DNA from: Paramacrobiotus metropolitanus
Taxonomy: Eukaryota; Tardigrada; Eutardigrada; Parachela; Macrobiotidae
DNA: 64,000 nt
NCBI RefSeq assembly: GCF_019649055.1
Contig: NW_026570332.1
Coordinates: forward strand, 186,001 to 250,000
Direction: 5' to 3'
Made by a program: the position numbers and the translations under genes. Position 1 is the stretch's first letter, and each line of letters begins with the position of its first letter. The notes below the pieces were generated by a model that was given only the letters and a program-made list of their open reading frames with translations, was not told the origin of the DNA and did not search any database. Below are positions 1-8,477 of this stretch, in pieces.

Positions 1-200
1 CGATTACCTTTTGTACGAGTGGAGGTAATCCAAAACGATTACCTTTTGTACGAGTGGAGATAATCCAAAACGATTACCTTTTGTACGGGTGGAGATAATC
101 CAAAACGATTACCTAGGTAATCCAACACGATTACCTTCTGTACGAGTGGAGGTAAGTGAAAACAATTACCTTCGTACCAAGGTAATCAAAAACGATTACC
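1..200. repeat. Palindrome array 1 (GGTAATC-N6-GATTACC)
   Basis: Six copies of a 20-bp imperfect palindrome, GGTAATC-N6-GATTACC with spacer usually CAAAAC, lie at 24-43, 59-78, 94-113, 116-135, 151-170 and 181-200. A right half-site at 1-8 shows that the array continues off the window. Most units repeat every 35 bp, with a conserved 15-bp linker containing GTACGAGTGGA. The array ends 19 bp before a TATA box and 96 bp before the ATG of the gene at 296. A closely related array stands before the ANP32-like gene at 9065. Regularly spaced palindromes next to a promoter suggest binding sites for a dimeric protein, acting as an enhancer or operator, or possibly as a replication origin as proposed for baculovirus hr repeats; that function is inference. 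Each half-site contains TAATC, and several read TAATCC, the core recognised by Otx/Bicoid-type homeodomains. Confidence 0.9.
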
Positions 201-218
201 TTGAGCCAGAAGCATTCC

Positions 219-227
219 TATATAAAG
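219..227 (+). promoter_or_regulatory. TATA box of the 296 gene
   Basis: TATATAAAG lies 19 bp after the last palindrome and 77 bp before the ATG at 296. The same nine bases stand at 8983-8991 in the matching position before the ANP32-like gene, which makes a real core promoter likely. Confidence 0.75.
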
Positions 228-295
228 TGAGTGCAAGTGGTTGAATCTTCATCAGGTTGTCTTGTTTACCTCTTTTGAAAAGTTTATCTTTTACC

Positions 296-1258
296 ATGGA
301 ATTTCTCGATCTATTAACGTCTAAGCGTCCGCAAACCGCTGTACCCAAGTCCAAGCGGAAAGGTCTAGAGTCGGAAGAAGGAGGAAAGCCGGATGCTAAG
401 AAGGTCAAACCAAACATTTTGCCGGCTACCATATCCACGCATCCGCGGTTTGCTTTCACGCAGCTGGGGAAGCCAGTGTACCGCTTGGGCAACGACAAGT
501 TCGTCTACGTGGGCCCTAACAGCGACGGGAAAATTGGTACGATTCGTGTGGTTTTTGGTGAATGGAAGGAACAGCCGGACAATTCTTGGAAAGCCAGCTA
601 CGGGAAGAATGTCGCGCTGTTCAAGACCGGCTTTCTCCGCTTGGCCGCACTGATGCTGACCGAGAAAGCCGACATGGATGAAGCAGCCCGGGCCAGTGCA
701 GCCGAAACCGGGCGCCTGACACCGCTGTATCTGTTGGACAGTAACATGTACTTTGGCTGGAGCCGCTTCAATGGCACCAACGTGGCCACGATTCGGCGCT
801 TTGAAGTAAAGGGTGGCGATATGATCCCTACTCGCTACGGTATCTCTTTCGGTGAACGATGCTATGACGGTCTGAAAAGTTTAATGAAGGACCTGCAACT
901 GTTCAAGGACATTGCCAAAATTCAAAAAGAACAGGGAACCCAGGACCCGATCAAGGAAGGACTGACGTTCCCAACGCTGTGTGAAAATATTGCTGATGCT
1001 TTGGCGCCACTGGTCAAGCAGCTAGACGACGGGACCTTTCAACGGTGCCATGAAGACAACTACGTACCGTCCGATGCGGAATGGAACGGGGCCGTGGAGC
1101 GCTTTTTGGAATTACGTATGGTCCATGGGATTTTGTTTGGACTGGATAAGTTAAGTGTTGAACAAGCTCTTGACCTCGATGTGGCTGGTTTTTTGGCTAA
1201 ACATGGCGATCAAATTCGTTCCAATGTTGGAGATATTATTTCGGCTGATTACTGTTGA
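296..1258 (+). CDS. Unknown nuclear-type viral protein, possible PC4-like fold
   Basis: A single-exon protein of 320 residues. The ATG at 296 sits in a good context (ACCATGG); upstream in-frame codons give only TTG. Residues 10-38 are hydrophilic with two basic clusters (KSKRK, KKVK) that look like a bipartite nuclear localisation signal. Residues about 60-125 (GNDKFVYVG, then IRVVFGEW, then a helix-like stretch) resemble the strand-strand-strand-helix pattern of PC4-type single-stranded-DNA-binding coactivators; this is weak pattern similarity only. The C-terminal 150 residues match nothing I recognise. It is transcribed towards the late gene cluster, converging on the protease gene 55 bp away, and is driven by palindrome array 1 and a TATA box. 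This suggests an early or regulatory protein, perhaps involved in replication or transcription. Confidence 0.75.
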   Translation: MEFLDLLTSKRPQTAVPKSKRKGLESEEGGKPDAKKVKPNILPATISTHPRFAFTQLGKPVYRLGNDKFVYVGPNSDGKIGTIRVVFGEWKEQPDNSWKASYGKNVALFKTGFLRLAALMLTEKADMDEAARASAAETGRLTPLYLLDSNMYFGWSRFNGTNVATIRRFEVKGGDMIPTRYGISFGERCYDGLKSLMKDLQLFKDIAKIQKEQGTQDPIKEGLTFPTLCENIADALAPLVKQLDDGTFQRCHEDNYVPSDAEWNGAVERFLELRMVHGILFGLDKLSVEQALDLDVAGFLAKHGDQIRSNVGDIISADYC

Positions 1259-1311
1259 ATTGCTGTTTTTTCATCTACTCGTACGAATAACGGAAACGGA
1301 TCAGTAATTTT

Positions 1312-1317
1312 TTTATT
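1312..1317 (-). terminator. Polyadenylation signal overlapping the protease stop
   Basis: The minus strand reads AATAAA here, and its TAA is the stop codon of the protease gene. It is the natural 3' end for the whole minus-strand cluster. Confidence 0.5.
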
Positions 1318-1825
1318 TCATTAAACGTTTGCACATTTGACGGAGTAAAGCTCCATCCACCATGGATGTATTGATGTCGAAAAAAGAATTGACATACTGA
1401 CACACCATTTTGTCGTTGCTTAGCCGGCTATCCGTAAACAAATGCACAATATTAGTATAAGATTCACCACTACAGCGTCGCAAAATAAAAAACAAGCAGT
1501 ATTGTCCACAGACAGTGCTAAACTCAGACTGAAACTGTTCATTTTGTAAGGTTATTTCATTGGCGGCCGCCAGTGGCGCAAAATATCGAGAGTAGCTTTC
1601 CAAAGCTTTCCCGTACGAATCAAACATTTCCATTTTACCGGTTTGTTCCTGGTACAGCGCAATCCAGTGTTCGCCTTCTTGGTCCGCTGGGTCGGTATTC
1701 ACTACACACGCTCCCGGAAAAGGTGCCAATGTCGTTGGAACTTGATCGCTGGCGTAGACCCCACGAAATACCGCTGTGGTCTGAGGATTTCCATGGAGGG
1801 CCGAGGTAATTTCCTGTGTATTCAT
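1313..1825 (-). CDS. Adenain-like cysteine protease
   Basis: A capsid maturation protease of 170 residues, the usual size for the adenovirus/Polinton family. The catalytic set is visible in the right order: His53 (GEHWIALY), Asp69 (MFDSYG), Gln99 and Cys106 (VCGQYC). The seven-residue spacing between Gln and Cys matches adenain. In the family this enzyme cleaves core and minor capsid proteins during particle maturation. The ATG overlaps the stop codon of the capsid gene in an ATGA, and this is the last gene of the minus-strand cluster. All catalytic residues are intact, unlike the broken capsid and integrase frames next to it. Confidence 0.85.
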   Translation of the reverse strand: MNTQEITSALHGNPQTTAVFRGVYASDQVPTTLAPFPGACVVNTDPADQEGEHWIALYQEQTGKMEMFDSYGKALESYSRYFAPLAAANEITLQNEQFQSEFSTVCGQYCLFFILRRCSGESYTNIVHLFTDSRLSNDKMVCQYVNSFFDINTSMVDGALLRQMCKRLMK

Positions 1826-3160
1826 GTTGTAAAGTCTGCAATCAGCTGTCGATGCTGGTTGATTTCAATAATGCTGTCATAGACCAGCATGCACACCATC
1901 ATAATGGTGCTTTTCAGTGGTTTCCCGAACGACACCGAGACACTAAGGTTTCCCTGCTTAATCAGTGTCAGTGGTCCACGACCGGTATGTCCTGGAGTCA
2001 GGTCGAATCCGAAAATGGTGTATCCGTCGTTGTATTGGGTTCGGTTGAAAGGTAAGCCGCCATGCAAGCTAGGGCGGTGTCCTAGAGTGTCCAGCAGCCC
2101 GTCGTAGCACTCCAGAGACAGGTTACGGGCAAAATCAGCCGTGTACGGTTTTGTCGGGTAGCTCTGTCCGTCCACTTCGACGCTGATTTGTGTAATGTTG
2201 AAGTGTTGGAAGTAAAAGGGGTTTTTCTTTTGCGAGCCGTGAAAGTCTTCGCTGTCCACAAAACCAATAAATACCACCTTGGGAATTTGGCCAATCTGCA
2301 AATTGCTGATTACGGTGCTTTGAGTCCGTTGGGGAATGTCCGACACGCGCATCACTACGCGTTCGATATGGTACTTGACCGTTTTTTTCAGGAGTTCTCC
2401 GGCTACGGCGGTCAGAAAGTCCGGTGATGGAATGTAACGACGTACCGACAAACGCGCGTTACGGATAAATGGTTTGAAAGTCTTGGTGGTGTCCGTATCC
2501 CATACACGTAGGGCAAACTCCGGTCGGCTCACCACCAGGCGAATATTAACGGGAACTCCGGTGCACAGGGGTTTGCTTTGGTCAAACAAGTCCGAAAACA
2601 ATTTGCCGGAAAGCTGCACGTATTGCCCCGCATTAAATAGTGCCGCTCGATTTTTTTCACCGTTGTTGGTTGTTTCACTGTTGAAGGAACCTGGACTGTC
2701 GTAGTAGAAAGCGGCGGATGTCAGTTGGCTTTGTTGAGCGTCCAGTGTGTGGGACAACAGTGATTCCAGGTAGGCGCGGTACGGGTAGAAAGTTGCGGCA
2801 TCTGAGATCAATCGGTTGGCCACCGTCACATGGCATGAGGAAAACAGGGAGTGCAGAAAGTTGTTGGCTGGTGCCACTCCATCAGCCGTTGTTATCAGTT
2901 CCCATTCTCCGGTGGTCTTACGGACTTTAATACCCACTTCTAATTCCAGTATCATGTCCGCCAAACTGAGTAGTCCTGATGTGCTGGGTGGAATGAAAAA
3001 AATTGATATCGCCGGCCGATCCGTTGTCCGTTAAGATGGTAGTGGGGTTCAACTTTTCATGCTCAGTGCGCCATCGGTCCGTCAAAGTCGCCGGTAATGC
3101 AAAGAGTTGGTTCTCCAGTTGCATGGCCGGCTCCGAATTTTCCATCATCAACATGGCCAT
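1822..3160 (-). pseudogene. Polinton-type major capsid protein, frameshifted
   Basis: The gene reads as two overlapping frames: an N-terminal part from ATG 3160, and a C-terminal part of about 380 codons ending at 1822. The break is at a run of seven A on the plus strand (2996-3002), where reading passes from one frame to the other; one base too many there would explain it. The C-terminal part holds motifs typical of the double-jelly-roll capsid protein of Polintons and adintoviruses (for example YPYRAYLESLL near its start). The N-terminal part has the expected short acidic and aromatic lead. The gene sits between the pVI-like gene and the protease, the normal place for this protein. Either the copy has decayed or the homopolymer is a sequencing error. 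Overall similarity is good, but the fold is inferred from family knowledge. Confidence 0.7.
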
Positions 3161-3165
3161 TTTTT

Positions 3166-3564
3166 TCACAAGAAGTCGGGGATATTGGTAGGAGGAATAC
3201 GTTTAACTCGTAGAACTTTACGTCGAACTCGTCGTTTTTTCCGGACACCTTCACCTTCTTGGGAAGCGAATCGTTTTCCAATGGCTGTTCCCGCACGCGA
3301 GGCTACCTCTTTAATAGCCCCGGTCGCCGCTTCTTGCAGGTGAGGGGTAGCCGCTTCAAGAGCGGCTTTGGCATGCGGTGCTGCTTTCCGTAGTATGGGT
3401 TGAGCAAAGGCTGAGAGCTTTGCAAAAAGGTTCTTCAAAATCTGCGGGAAACCCGATCCGTTTTGCAGGGTTCCTCGATACCGGATCAATGCGCTGCCAC
3501 CCGTCTGACTGACAAAGACGTTTTCGTATCGCCGGGGATCCGGCACGTACGCCACGAGAGGCAT
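3166..3564 (-). CDS. pVI-like minor virion protein
   Basis: A protein of 132 residues. It opens with the pattern seen in Polinton pVI-like proteins: a YVPD lead, a Tyr/Phe-Val-x-Gln segment, then a Gly-rich turn (residues about 3-42). An Ala-rich amphipathic stretch follows (about 50-100), then a strongly basic tail (KKRRVRRK). Adenovirus pVI links the hexon shell to the core, disrupts membranes and is cut by the viral protease; the same role is inferred here. Its ATG lies one base after the TAG of the preceding gene, and its TGA falls just before the ATG of the capsid gene. This is typical of the packed cluster. Confidence 0.65.
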   Translation of the reverse strand: MPLVAYVPDPRRYENVFVSQTGGSALIRYRGTLQNGSGFPQILKNLFAKLSAFAQPILRKAAPHAKAALEAATPHLQEAATGAIKEVASRAGTAIGKRFASQEGEGVRKKRRVRRKVLRVKRIPPTNIPDFL

Positions 3565-3565
3565 T

Positions 3566-4537
3566 CTAGTAGAGTCGTTGTGGTCGGAAATGTAGCTTTA
3601 CAAGGGATTTTCCAGTTTGGAACTTGGCGTCGTCTCCCAGATCATTGGCAATGGTCAGCTTTATGGTTTCGAAATGTTGTCGTAACACAGGGACGTAGTG
3701 GGGAATGTCGAATCTGGCCTCCACAATCTGATTGACTTCTCCTCTAATAGGTACGGAACGTAAAAACTGCGCTGCGGTATCGCCAATCAAGCTGTAATCG
3801 GCCACATCACTGTAGACAAACAGGCTTTGATTTCCCAATAGAGTATTGACCGGTCGCTCCGAAATAAAGCTGGTCAGTTTGGGATTAGGAGGCTTGGCCA
3901 GAAATGACAGGTACTGGATACTGACGTTCTTCGTTTCAAAAGGAAATGGACCGACCATTCCATTGCTGTTACTCTCCATCGGCACATCCGGTTTTAATAC
4001 ACTATGTTCAAATCCCAGCATCTTTTGCAGGACTATCGACGACGGGGGAAAGACGATGGAAACCCGATCGTTGCCAATATTTAGTCGGACCCGATGATTG
4101 GTGGGCGTCAGCAGTTGAACGGTGAAAGCTCTGTCCGCAGTTAAAGCGCTCTTGTCAGCGTGTACTGTATCATCCACCATATATGATCCAACTTTGGGTA
4201 CCAATGAGTTAATAGTCTTCAATAACAATTCAGCATCCTTGTAATTTCCAGGAGGAATAGTGATCTCGTCGGTATGGACAACTTGGTCCGCGGCCTCCAG
4301 AAAATTTGCTTCATCCTTCTTTAATCTGAATTCTCGAACGATGTGCACCTCAATCTTCTGCTCCACAGGTAGAGTAAAAAAAGAGTTGAGGTACTGTAGT
4401 TCAACCAGGGCCATTTCCCATTTCCCTTTCAAGGTAATGGGATGTTTCAGTTTAGTCGTCCAATTGGACGGAGTGTTGCTGGGATCCGTAGCGACATCGC
4501 TCGGCAGCGTCACGTAGAACGGTGCTCCTTCATACAT
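3566..4537 (-). CDS. Penton-like minor capsid protein
   Basis: A protein of 323 residues. The N-terminus carries the recurring Polinton minor-capsid signature: LPSDVA, an Asn-Thr-Pro-Ser turn, a Trp-Thr-Thr-Lys-Leu segment, then GKWEMALVELQY (residues about 10-50). In Polintons and adintoviruses the protein at this place is the penton, a single jelly roll that closes the five-fold vertices. The reading frame is intact. Its ATG overlaps the end of the integrase gene by 28 bp, and its stop is one base before the next ATG. Assignment rests on signature and gene order; the fold was not tested. Confidence 0.7.
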   Translation of the reverse strand: MYEGAPFYVTLPSDVATDPSNTPSNWTTKLKHPITLKGKWEMALVELQYLNSFFTLPVEQKIEVHIVREFRLKKDEANFLEAADQVVHTDEITIPPGNYKDAELLLKTINSLVPKVGSYMVDDTVHADKSALTADRAFTVQLLTPTNHRVRLNIGNDRVSIVFPPSSIVLQKMLGFEHSVLKPDVPMESNSNGMVGPFPFETKNVSIQYLSFLAKPPNPKLTSFISERPVNTLLGNQSLFVYSDVADYSLIGDTAAQFLRSVPIRGEVNQIVEARFDIPHYVPVLRQHFETIKLTIANDLGDDAKFQTGKSLVKLHFRPQRLY

Positions 4538-5562
4538 GTTGCCTTGATCCAGGAATCGTGTTCAGGTCCGTAACCTAACCAACGTACTAGTATCTTTGGT
4601 CCACGGCGTTTAATAACGCGGTCGATGGTATGTTCCTTCTGTTCCGGGTGCGATACTTTGGAAAGTTCGTGTTCATAGAACGTCCCTTCGATAGGTTGGT
4701 CTTGGTAGTCCTGCAGTCGGTATACCGGTACGGTATGCGAGATGACTTTATTAATGTAGAATACTTCCTCCTTAAATCGATACGTATAGCTTTTTTCCAC
4801 TTTGGTTTTGTGCACGGCAATGCGAACTGCATCACCGATCTTGAACCGAGGTCGCCGGTTTTTACTGGTGGGATACAGCTTGTTGAATACCGCCAACGAA
4901 TTGTTTTGTGTGACGTCGATTGGTCGCAGTCCATGGGCACGATGTTTGGAGTGGTTGTACGAGTACACGAAGTCTTCCAGCTTGTCAATGTACCGCGTTG
5001 ACACACGCGCTCGAAACAAGCGAAACATCCGTGTTTTGATGGTGCGAATGACGCGTTCGGCCATGGCGCATTTGATGTCTTCGTTTTCCGATGTAAAGAA
5101 ATGAATCTTTTTTTCTTTCAGAAAGGTTTTGACGGTGGCGTTAACAACTTCGGTTCCTTTATCATACTGTAGTTTCTCCGGTTCGCCGAGTTCTTCGAAG
5201 GCCTGCGACAAAGCATTTTTTTGTTTCTTTGGCTGTTTTGGTTTTCATCGGTTGGATGCTTAGCTTTTTGGAAAAGCAATCAATCACAAAAGCAAGTATT
5301 TGTATCCATCATTTTCTTTGGAATATTTTGATAAATCAGCCAGATCCGCTTGGTACTGCTGGCGAAGGTTGGTCACTACGATCCGATTGCGCGCAAACCG
5401 CCGGCGATTTTCTTTGGTTACAGTATACGCATCGATCTCTTGCAGAATCTCCTGTGCTTTCCGTCTGTTGGCTCTGGTCTTGAGACTTCTTCGAAATCTT
5501 TCTACGCCTCCAAGACCGCCGGGGTCGCGTGGATTGAGGTATCGTTTCATCAGTTTCTCCAT
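4510..5562 (-). pseudogene. Retroviral-type integrase with chromodomain, frameshifted
   Basis: Two frames together cover a full Polinton integrase. The N-terminal piece starts at ATG 5562 and ends in a stop near 5284. The C-terminal piece is open from 5211 to 4510. Between them (5211-5284) the sequence is still integrase-like but in a third frame, bounded by a one-base loss near 5284 and a run of seven T (5216-5222) that looks one base long; the two errors cancel. Residues of the DDE triad are present: Asp in QADLADL, Asp in LQYDKGTE, Glu in AMAERVIR. The C-terminal 45 residues form a chromodomain (RVIKRRG, ILVRWLGY). Such integrases insert the element, and the chromodomain may guide it to marked chromatin. 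As it reads here, it would not make a complete enzyme. Confidence 0.8.
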
Positions 5563-5648
5563 CGGCTTTGTTACAACAGGTGGACACGCAATTGATCTTA
5601 AATATTCGGCATAAACGCAACACACTAGGCAGCAAGCTCGCCATTACG

Positions 5649-6482
5649 TTAGAGTGATCCACTGGATTCTGGGCGAACCCGTTCCTTTTGGATAGTACGG
5701 GAGCGCAGCTTCCTTACGCTGCCTTCGATCTGGTCCGCTTTTCTCTTCTTACCACGTACAGGTAGGTTGACCGGAAACAGAGGTCGCCGCGGTCGCTTAT
5801 GCGGATATGTTGGGCTCTCAACGTCTTCCGGCTGTCTTTTCCGACCCTTCTTTAATGCTGTAGGGGCAAACAGCGCTATGCGCGCTGCTTTGGTTGGTCG
5901 CACTTCCGCGCTTTCGTCTTGTAGACGCCGCTTCCGTCCTTTTTTTGGTAGTGATGGTGGAAACAGTGCAATGCGTGCTGCCTTCGGTCTACTGCTGTCT
6001 TCCAAGTCGCTTTCCAAGTTCCGCTTTTCTCCTTTCGTAGGCAGATCCGACGGAAATAATGGTTGTCGAGGCTGCTTAGCAGGCTTCGTTGACTCATTCG
6101 TTTCTTCGAGGACTTTACGCTTGCGAGAGACTGGATGTCTTGGTAGCGACGATAGTGTCGGCGGTGGTAGCGCTCGGGAGGTAGAGACGATTGGTTGTTT
6201 TTCGGAAGCTATCGGTGGCGGTTGTGCAGCAACGTCTGCCGATAAATCCAAGGGATTTTCATCGGGTATGGCTTTTTGTTTCAGAGCGAGGAACCGCTCA
6301 AGAATACTGCTTAGCTGACTAGCTTTTTCATATTCACTTATATCGGTTCGCTGCAGAGTTTCGGCCACTAGCGCATCCAACGTTACGACGCTGTGGGCCT
6401 CGGGTGGCTCCTTGTTGATCTGGAGCTGGTTCTGCATCCGGTTCTCCATTACACGCCGTGGTACTATGTAGAATTCATCCAT
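5649..6482 (-). CDS. Basic repeat virion protein
   Basis: A protein of 277 residues from ATG 6482. The N-terminal 70 residues (DEFYIVPRR at the start; SEYEKASQLSSILERFL near 49-65) match the lead of an uncharacterised Polinton/adintovirus structural protein. The rest is low-complexity and holds four copies of a unit of about 31 residues centred near 145, 175, 206 and 238. The unit has a core of Leu-Phe-(Pro/Ala)-Pro-like residues, LP, then Gly-x-Lys-Arg. Each unit pairs a hydrophobic LFP patch with a basic GRKR-type patch, suggesting DNA binding, nuclear import or contacts with other virion proteins. The ATG lies just upstream of the TGA of the preceding gene, an 8-bp overlap. No enzyme function is visible. 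Confidence 0.7.
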   Translation of the reverse strand: MDEFYIVPRRVMENRMQNQLQINKEPPEAHSVVTLDALVAETLQRTDISEYEKASQLSSILERFLALKQKAIPDENPLDLSADVAAQPPPIASEKQPIVSTSRALPPPTLSSLPRHPVSRKRKVLEETNESTKPAKQPRQPLFPSDLPTKGEKRNLESDLEDSSRPKAARIALFPPSLPKKGRKRRLQDESAEVRPTKAARIALFAPTALKKGRKRQPEDVESPTYPHKRPRRPLFPVNLPVRGKKRKADQIEGSVRKLRSRTIQKERVRPESSGSL

Positions 6483-6801
6483 TACCAATGAGGGACGTTA
6501 AAACTCCAGCAATGACAGGTAAGATGGCTCCGATAAATCCTCCTTGTTGAAATATTCTCCGTTTTTCTTTAAGGGGATACCGCCTCAAAGCGATCAGCTT
6601 TAATGCTTTTCGGTGGCGTTTACATTTCTCCGCATGGGTTGGAGACAGATTTACAGTATTCTTTACAATGTTGACAGCGACCTCTTCCAGTGCCTTCATC
6701 TGGGTCTTGGTCAGGTAGCTCATCAAAACCTTTCGCTGTTTCGGCTTCAGCTGTTGAAGCGTTATTACGAAGGGTGCCAAAGCTTTCACGCGTTCGGACA
6801 T
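6475..6801 (-). CDS. Small core protein with membrane-active tail
   Basis: A protein of 108 residues in a small family that accompanies the ATPase in Polintons. A helical N-terminal half (LKPKQRKVLMSYL) is followed by a Lys/Arg-rich middle (ACK-type basic residues, KCKRHRKALKLIALRR) and a hydrophobic Gly-rich tail (GGFIGAILPVIAGVLTSLIG). The basic part could condense DNA, and the tail looks membrane-active. The exact role is unknown; it is sometimes compared with adenovirus core protein X. It overlaps the ATPase gene by 16 bp and the next gene by 8 bp. Confidence 0.7.
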   Translation of the reverse strand: MSERVKALAPFVITLQQLKPKQRKVLMSYLTKTQMKALEEVAVNIVKNTVNLSPTHAEKCKRHRKALKLIALRRYPLKEKRRIFQQGGFIGAILPVIAGVLTSLIGNG

Positions 6802-7475
6802 TTTGGCAGGTCGCTGGTACGGTTGCGGTCGAGATAAATGCGTATTTGCTGGTTTGGCAACACATGCGATCGAACCCTTAAATAATCGGGGCAGAGGGGA
6901 CGCAAGTCCAAGATGAGTGGTTGGTAGGCCTCCGTTGTGACTTTGTTGTATGCATCCACCAAATGTTTCAGTCCAGTTTGACGAGCCAGTAAGGAAATCT
7001 GATTAATGTCCCGCACGTTCTTAAATAGTATCAAGTACTGGGAGTTGAGCGTTATGTCCCGCATAGTTTTTCCCTGTTTGTACAGGTTCTGCAGGAGCAT
7101 GATGACGGAGATATTCTTGTGATGTATGCCGCGGGTGAAGAGGTCGGAACAACGAACGTCTTTACACAAATCCGTGGCCAGGTCATCGATGACAACTAAG
7201 GTATGCGTACTGCTATCGATCGAGTGCACCACCGAGAAAAGGTCATCCAAACCATGCACGAACTCGACCTGATCAACGTCTTTCCGTAACTCGTCAAAAC
7301 CCTTCTGCCACTGACCGTAGCAGTACAGTATACGGTCTGGTGGTCGATCAAAAACTAACGACCTATTTTTAATTAAAGCAAAAACAAACTGCGTTTTACC
7401 CGACATTGTGGGTCCACAAACGCACATTCCAAAAGGAGCGCTAAAGCGCGGATAATCATTTATTAAACCGAACAT
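6786..7475 (-). CDS. FtsK/HerA-type genome-packaging ATPase
   Basis: A protein of 229 residues from ATG 7475 (upstream codons give only TTG). Walker A is GPTMSGKT at residues 21-28; Walker B is LVVIDD at 93-98. A conserved Gln (LLQNLY) follows at the sensor position. Polintons, adintoviruses and other PRD1-adenovirus lineage viruses use this enzyme to pump DNA into the capsid. Length and motifs are normal and the frame is intact. It is the first gene of the packed minus-strand cluster; its end overlaps the next gene by 16 bp. Confidence 0.9.
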   Translation of the reverse strand: MFGLINDYPRFSAPFGMCVCGPTMSGKTQFVFALIKNRSLVFDRPPDRILYCYGQWQKGFDELRKDVDQVEFVHGLDDLFSVVHSIDSSTHTLVVIDDLATDLCKDVRCSDLFTRGIHHKNISVIMLLQNLYKQGKTMRDITLNSQYLILFKNVRDINQISLLARQTGLKHLVDAYNKVTTEAYQPLILDLRPLCPDYLRVRSHVLPNQQIRIYLDRNRTSDLPKCPNA

Positions 7476-7531
7476 TTTCTTCGATGGCAAAATAAATCAT
7501 TTTAGTATGCTAGTCTGCTTAAATAGACTGA

Positions 7532-8410
7532 TTAGGCGAAAAAAAGCTTAATTTTTTGCAAAATCACTTGACGGCACAGCGGGCATTCTCTCACTTTACC
7601 AGAACATTCGACACAACAAATGGCATGCCCACATGGTGCAAAGCATATGGATACGTTTTTATTCAGACATACACTGCACTCTTTTTCCAGTTGACAGTTT
7701 TCGTCCAAGCGGGCTTCTATGGTACGGGCCTTGATGACATTTGCCTTTTTCACTAGATCAATGATGCGCTCAAAGCGCCCATACCGTTGAACAGCTTTTA
7801 TCAGGTACGTGTAGTGTACACCCTGCTCCATTGCGAACGCCACCAAAAAATCCATTCGATTCTTTCGCAAACTACCCGCCCACTTCAGCTTGTCCATATC
7901 GTGAAGCCGTCGAACCTCTCGCACAAAACGCAGACCCTTCTTCTCCAGTAAATATGCGCACTGAGGTTCATACTTGGCGTGCTCGATCCACGGGTCATCG
8001 TCGCGGGTCCACTGCGCCAGTTTGCGGCCACAGCAAAAACACTGGACCTGATCCCACACTCCCTCATTGAAGAAAAATCCAGCGTTAGCCATATCCATTG
8101 GACGTTGGCTAACAACTTGCCCCGGCCAATTAGCGTACGTCGCAAAACGGTCGCGGTATTCCTTCATCGCTGGAAAATACAGCTCGCCATCCGCCACCAT
8201 AGCCGCGTACGCGCAGTCGGGGTTGATTCGCCGGTGCTCAAACTTTGGTTGGTCACCCATCATCCAGTTGAAGTGCACAATATTACATAACACACACTTG
8301 ACTTCATCTCCTGCACCCGTGTAGATGAACCCTGCTTCCGCAAGGGACTGCGGCGAAACATACGCCAAAGGCCATTTGTCGAAAGTTTTCAACCGATCTT
8401 CCAAGCTCAT
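7532..8410 (-). CDS. Inhibitor of apoptosis (IAP), two BIRs and a RING
   Basis: A protein of 292 residues from ATG 8410. BIR1 (about 8-72) and BIR2 (about 88-152) each show the zinc-binding C-x2-C...H...C pattern (CVLC...H...C; CFCC...H...C). The C-terminal RING (CSVC...CGH...C...CPLC) is complete. A helical linker with RGRF-like basic residues separates them. The layout matches insect and baculovirus IAPs, which block caspases or cell-death adaptors and act as ubiquitin ligases. It lies 57 bp upstream of the ATPase on the same strand, inside the viral element. It was therefore probably captured from a host to delay death of the infected cell. All zinc ligands are present, so it could be active. 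Confidence 0.92.
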   Translation of the reverse strand: MSLEDRLKTFDKWPLAYVSPQSLAEAGFIYTGAGDEVKCVLCNIVHFNWMMGDQPKFEHRRINPDCAYAAMVADGELYFPAMKEYRDRFATYANWPGQVVSQRPMDMANAGFFFNEGVWDQVQCFCCGRKLAQWTRDDDPWIEHAKYEPQCAYLLEKKGLRFVREVRRLHDMDKLKWAGSLRKNRMDFLVAFAMEQGVHYTYLIKAVQRYGRFERIIDLVKKANVIKARTIEARLDENCQLEKECSVCLNKNVSICFAPCGHAICCVECSGKVRECPLCRQVILQKIKLFFA

Positions 8411-8477
8411 CCTGGCTTCCTGCACAAAAACGTCTATTTAAGGACAGCGATCGTACTGGTGCTTTATCACCTTTAAA

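Noticed and set aside
1-200. Regular 35-bp repeats resembling a CRISPR array
   Set aside because: The linkers are conserved instead of variable, units are palindromic promoter sites, and the host is an animal.
2082-2930. Several plus-strand and second minus-strand frames over the capsid gene
   Set aside because: They are antisense or shifted shadows of the capsid coding frame.
2996-5284. Programmed ribosomal frameshifting in capsid and integrase
   Set aside because: No clear slippery heptamer plus downstream structure could be shown, and two compensating shifts in the integrase argue for simple indels.
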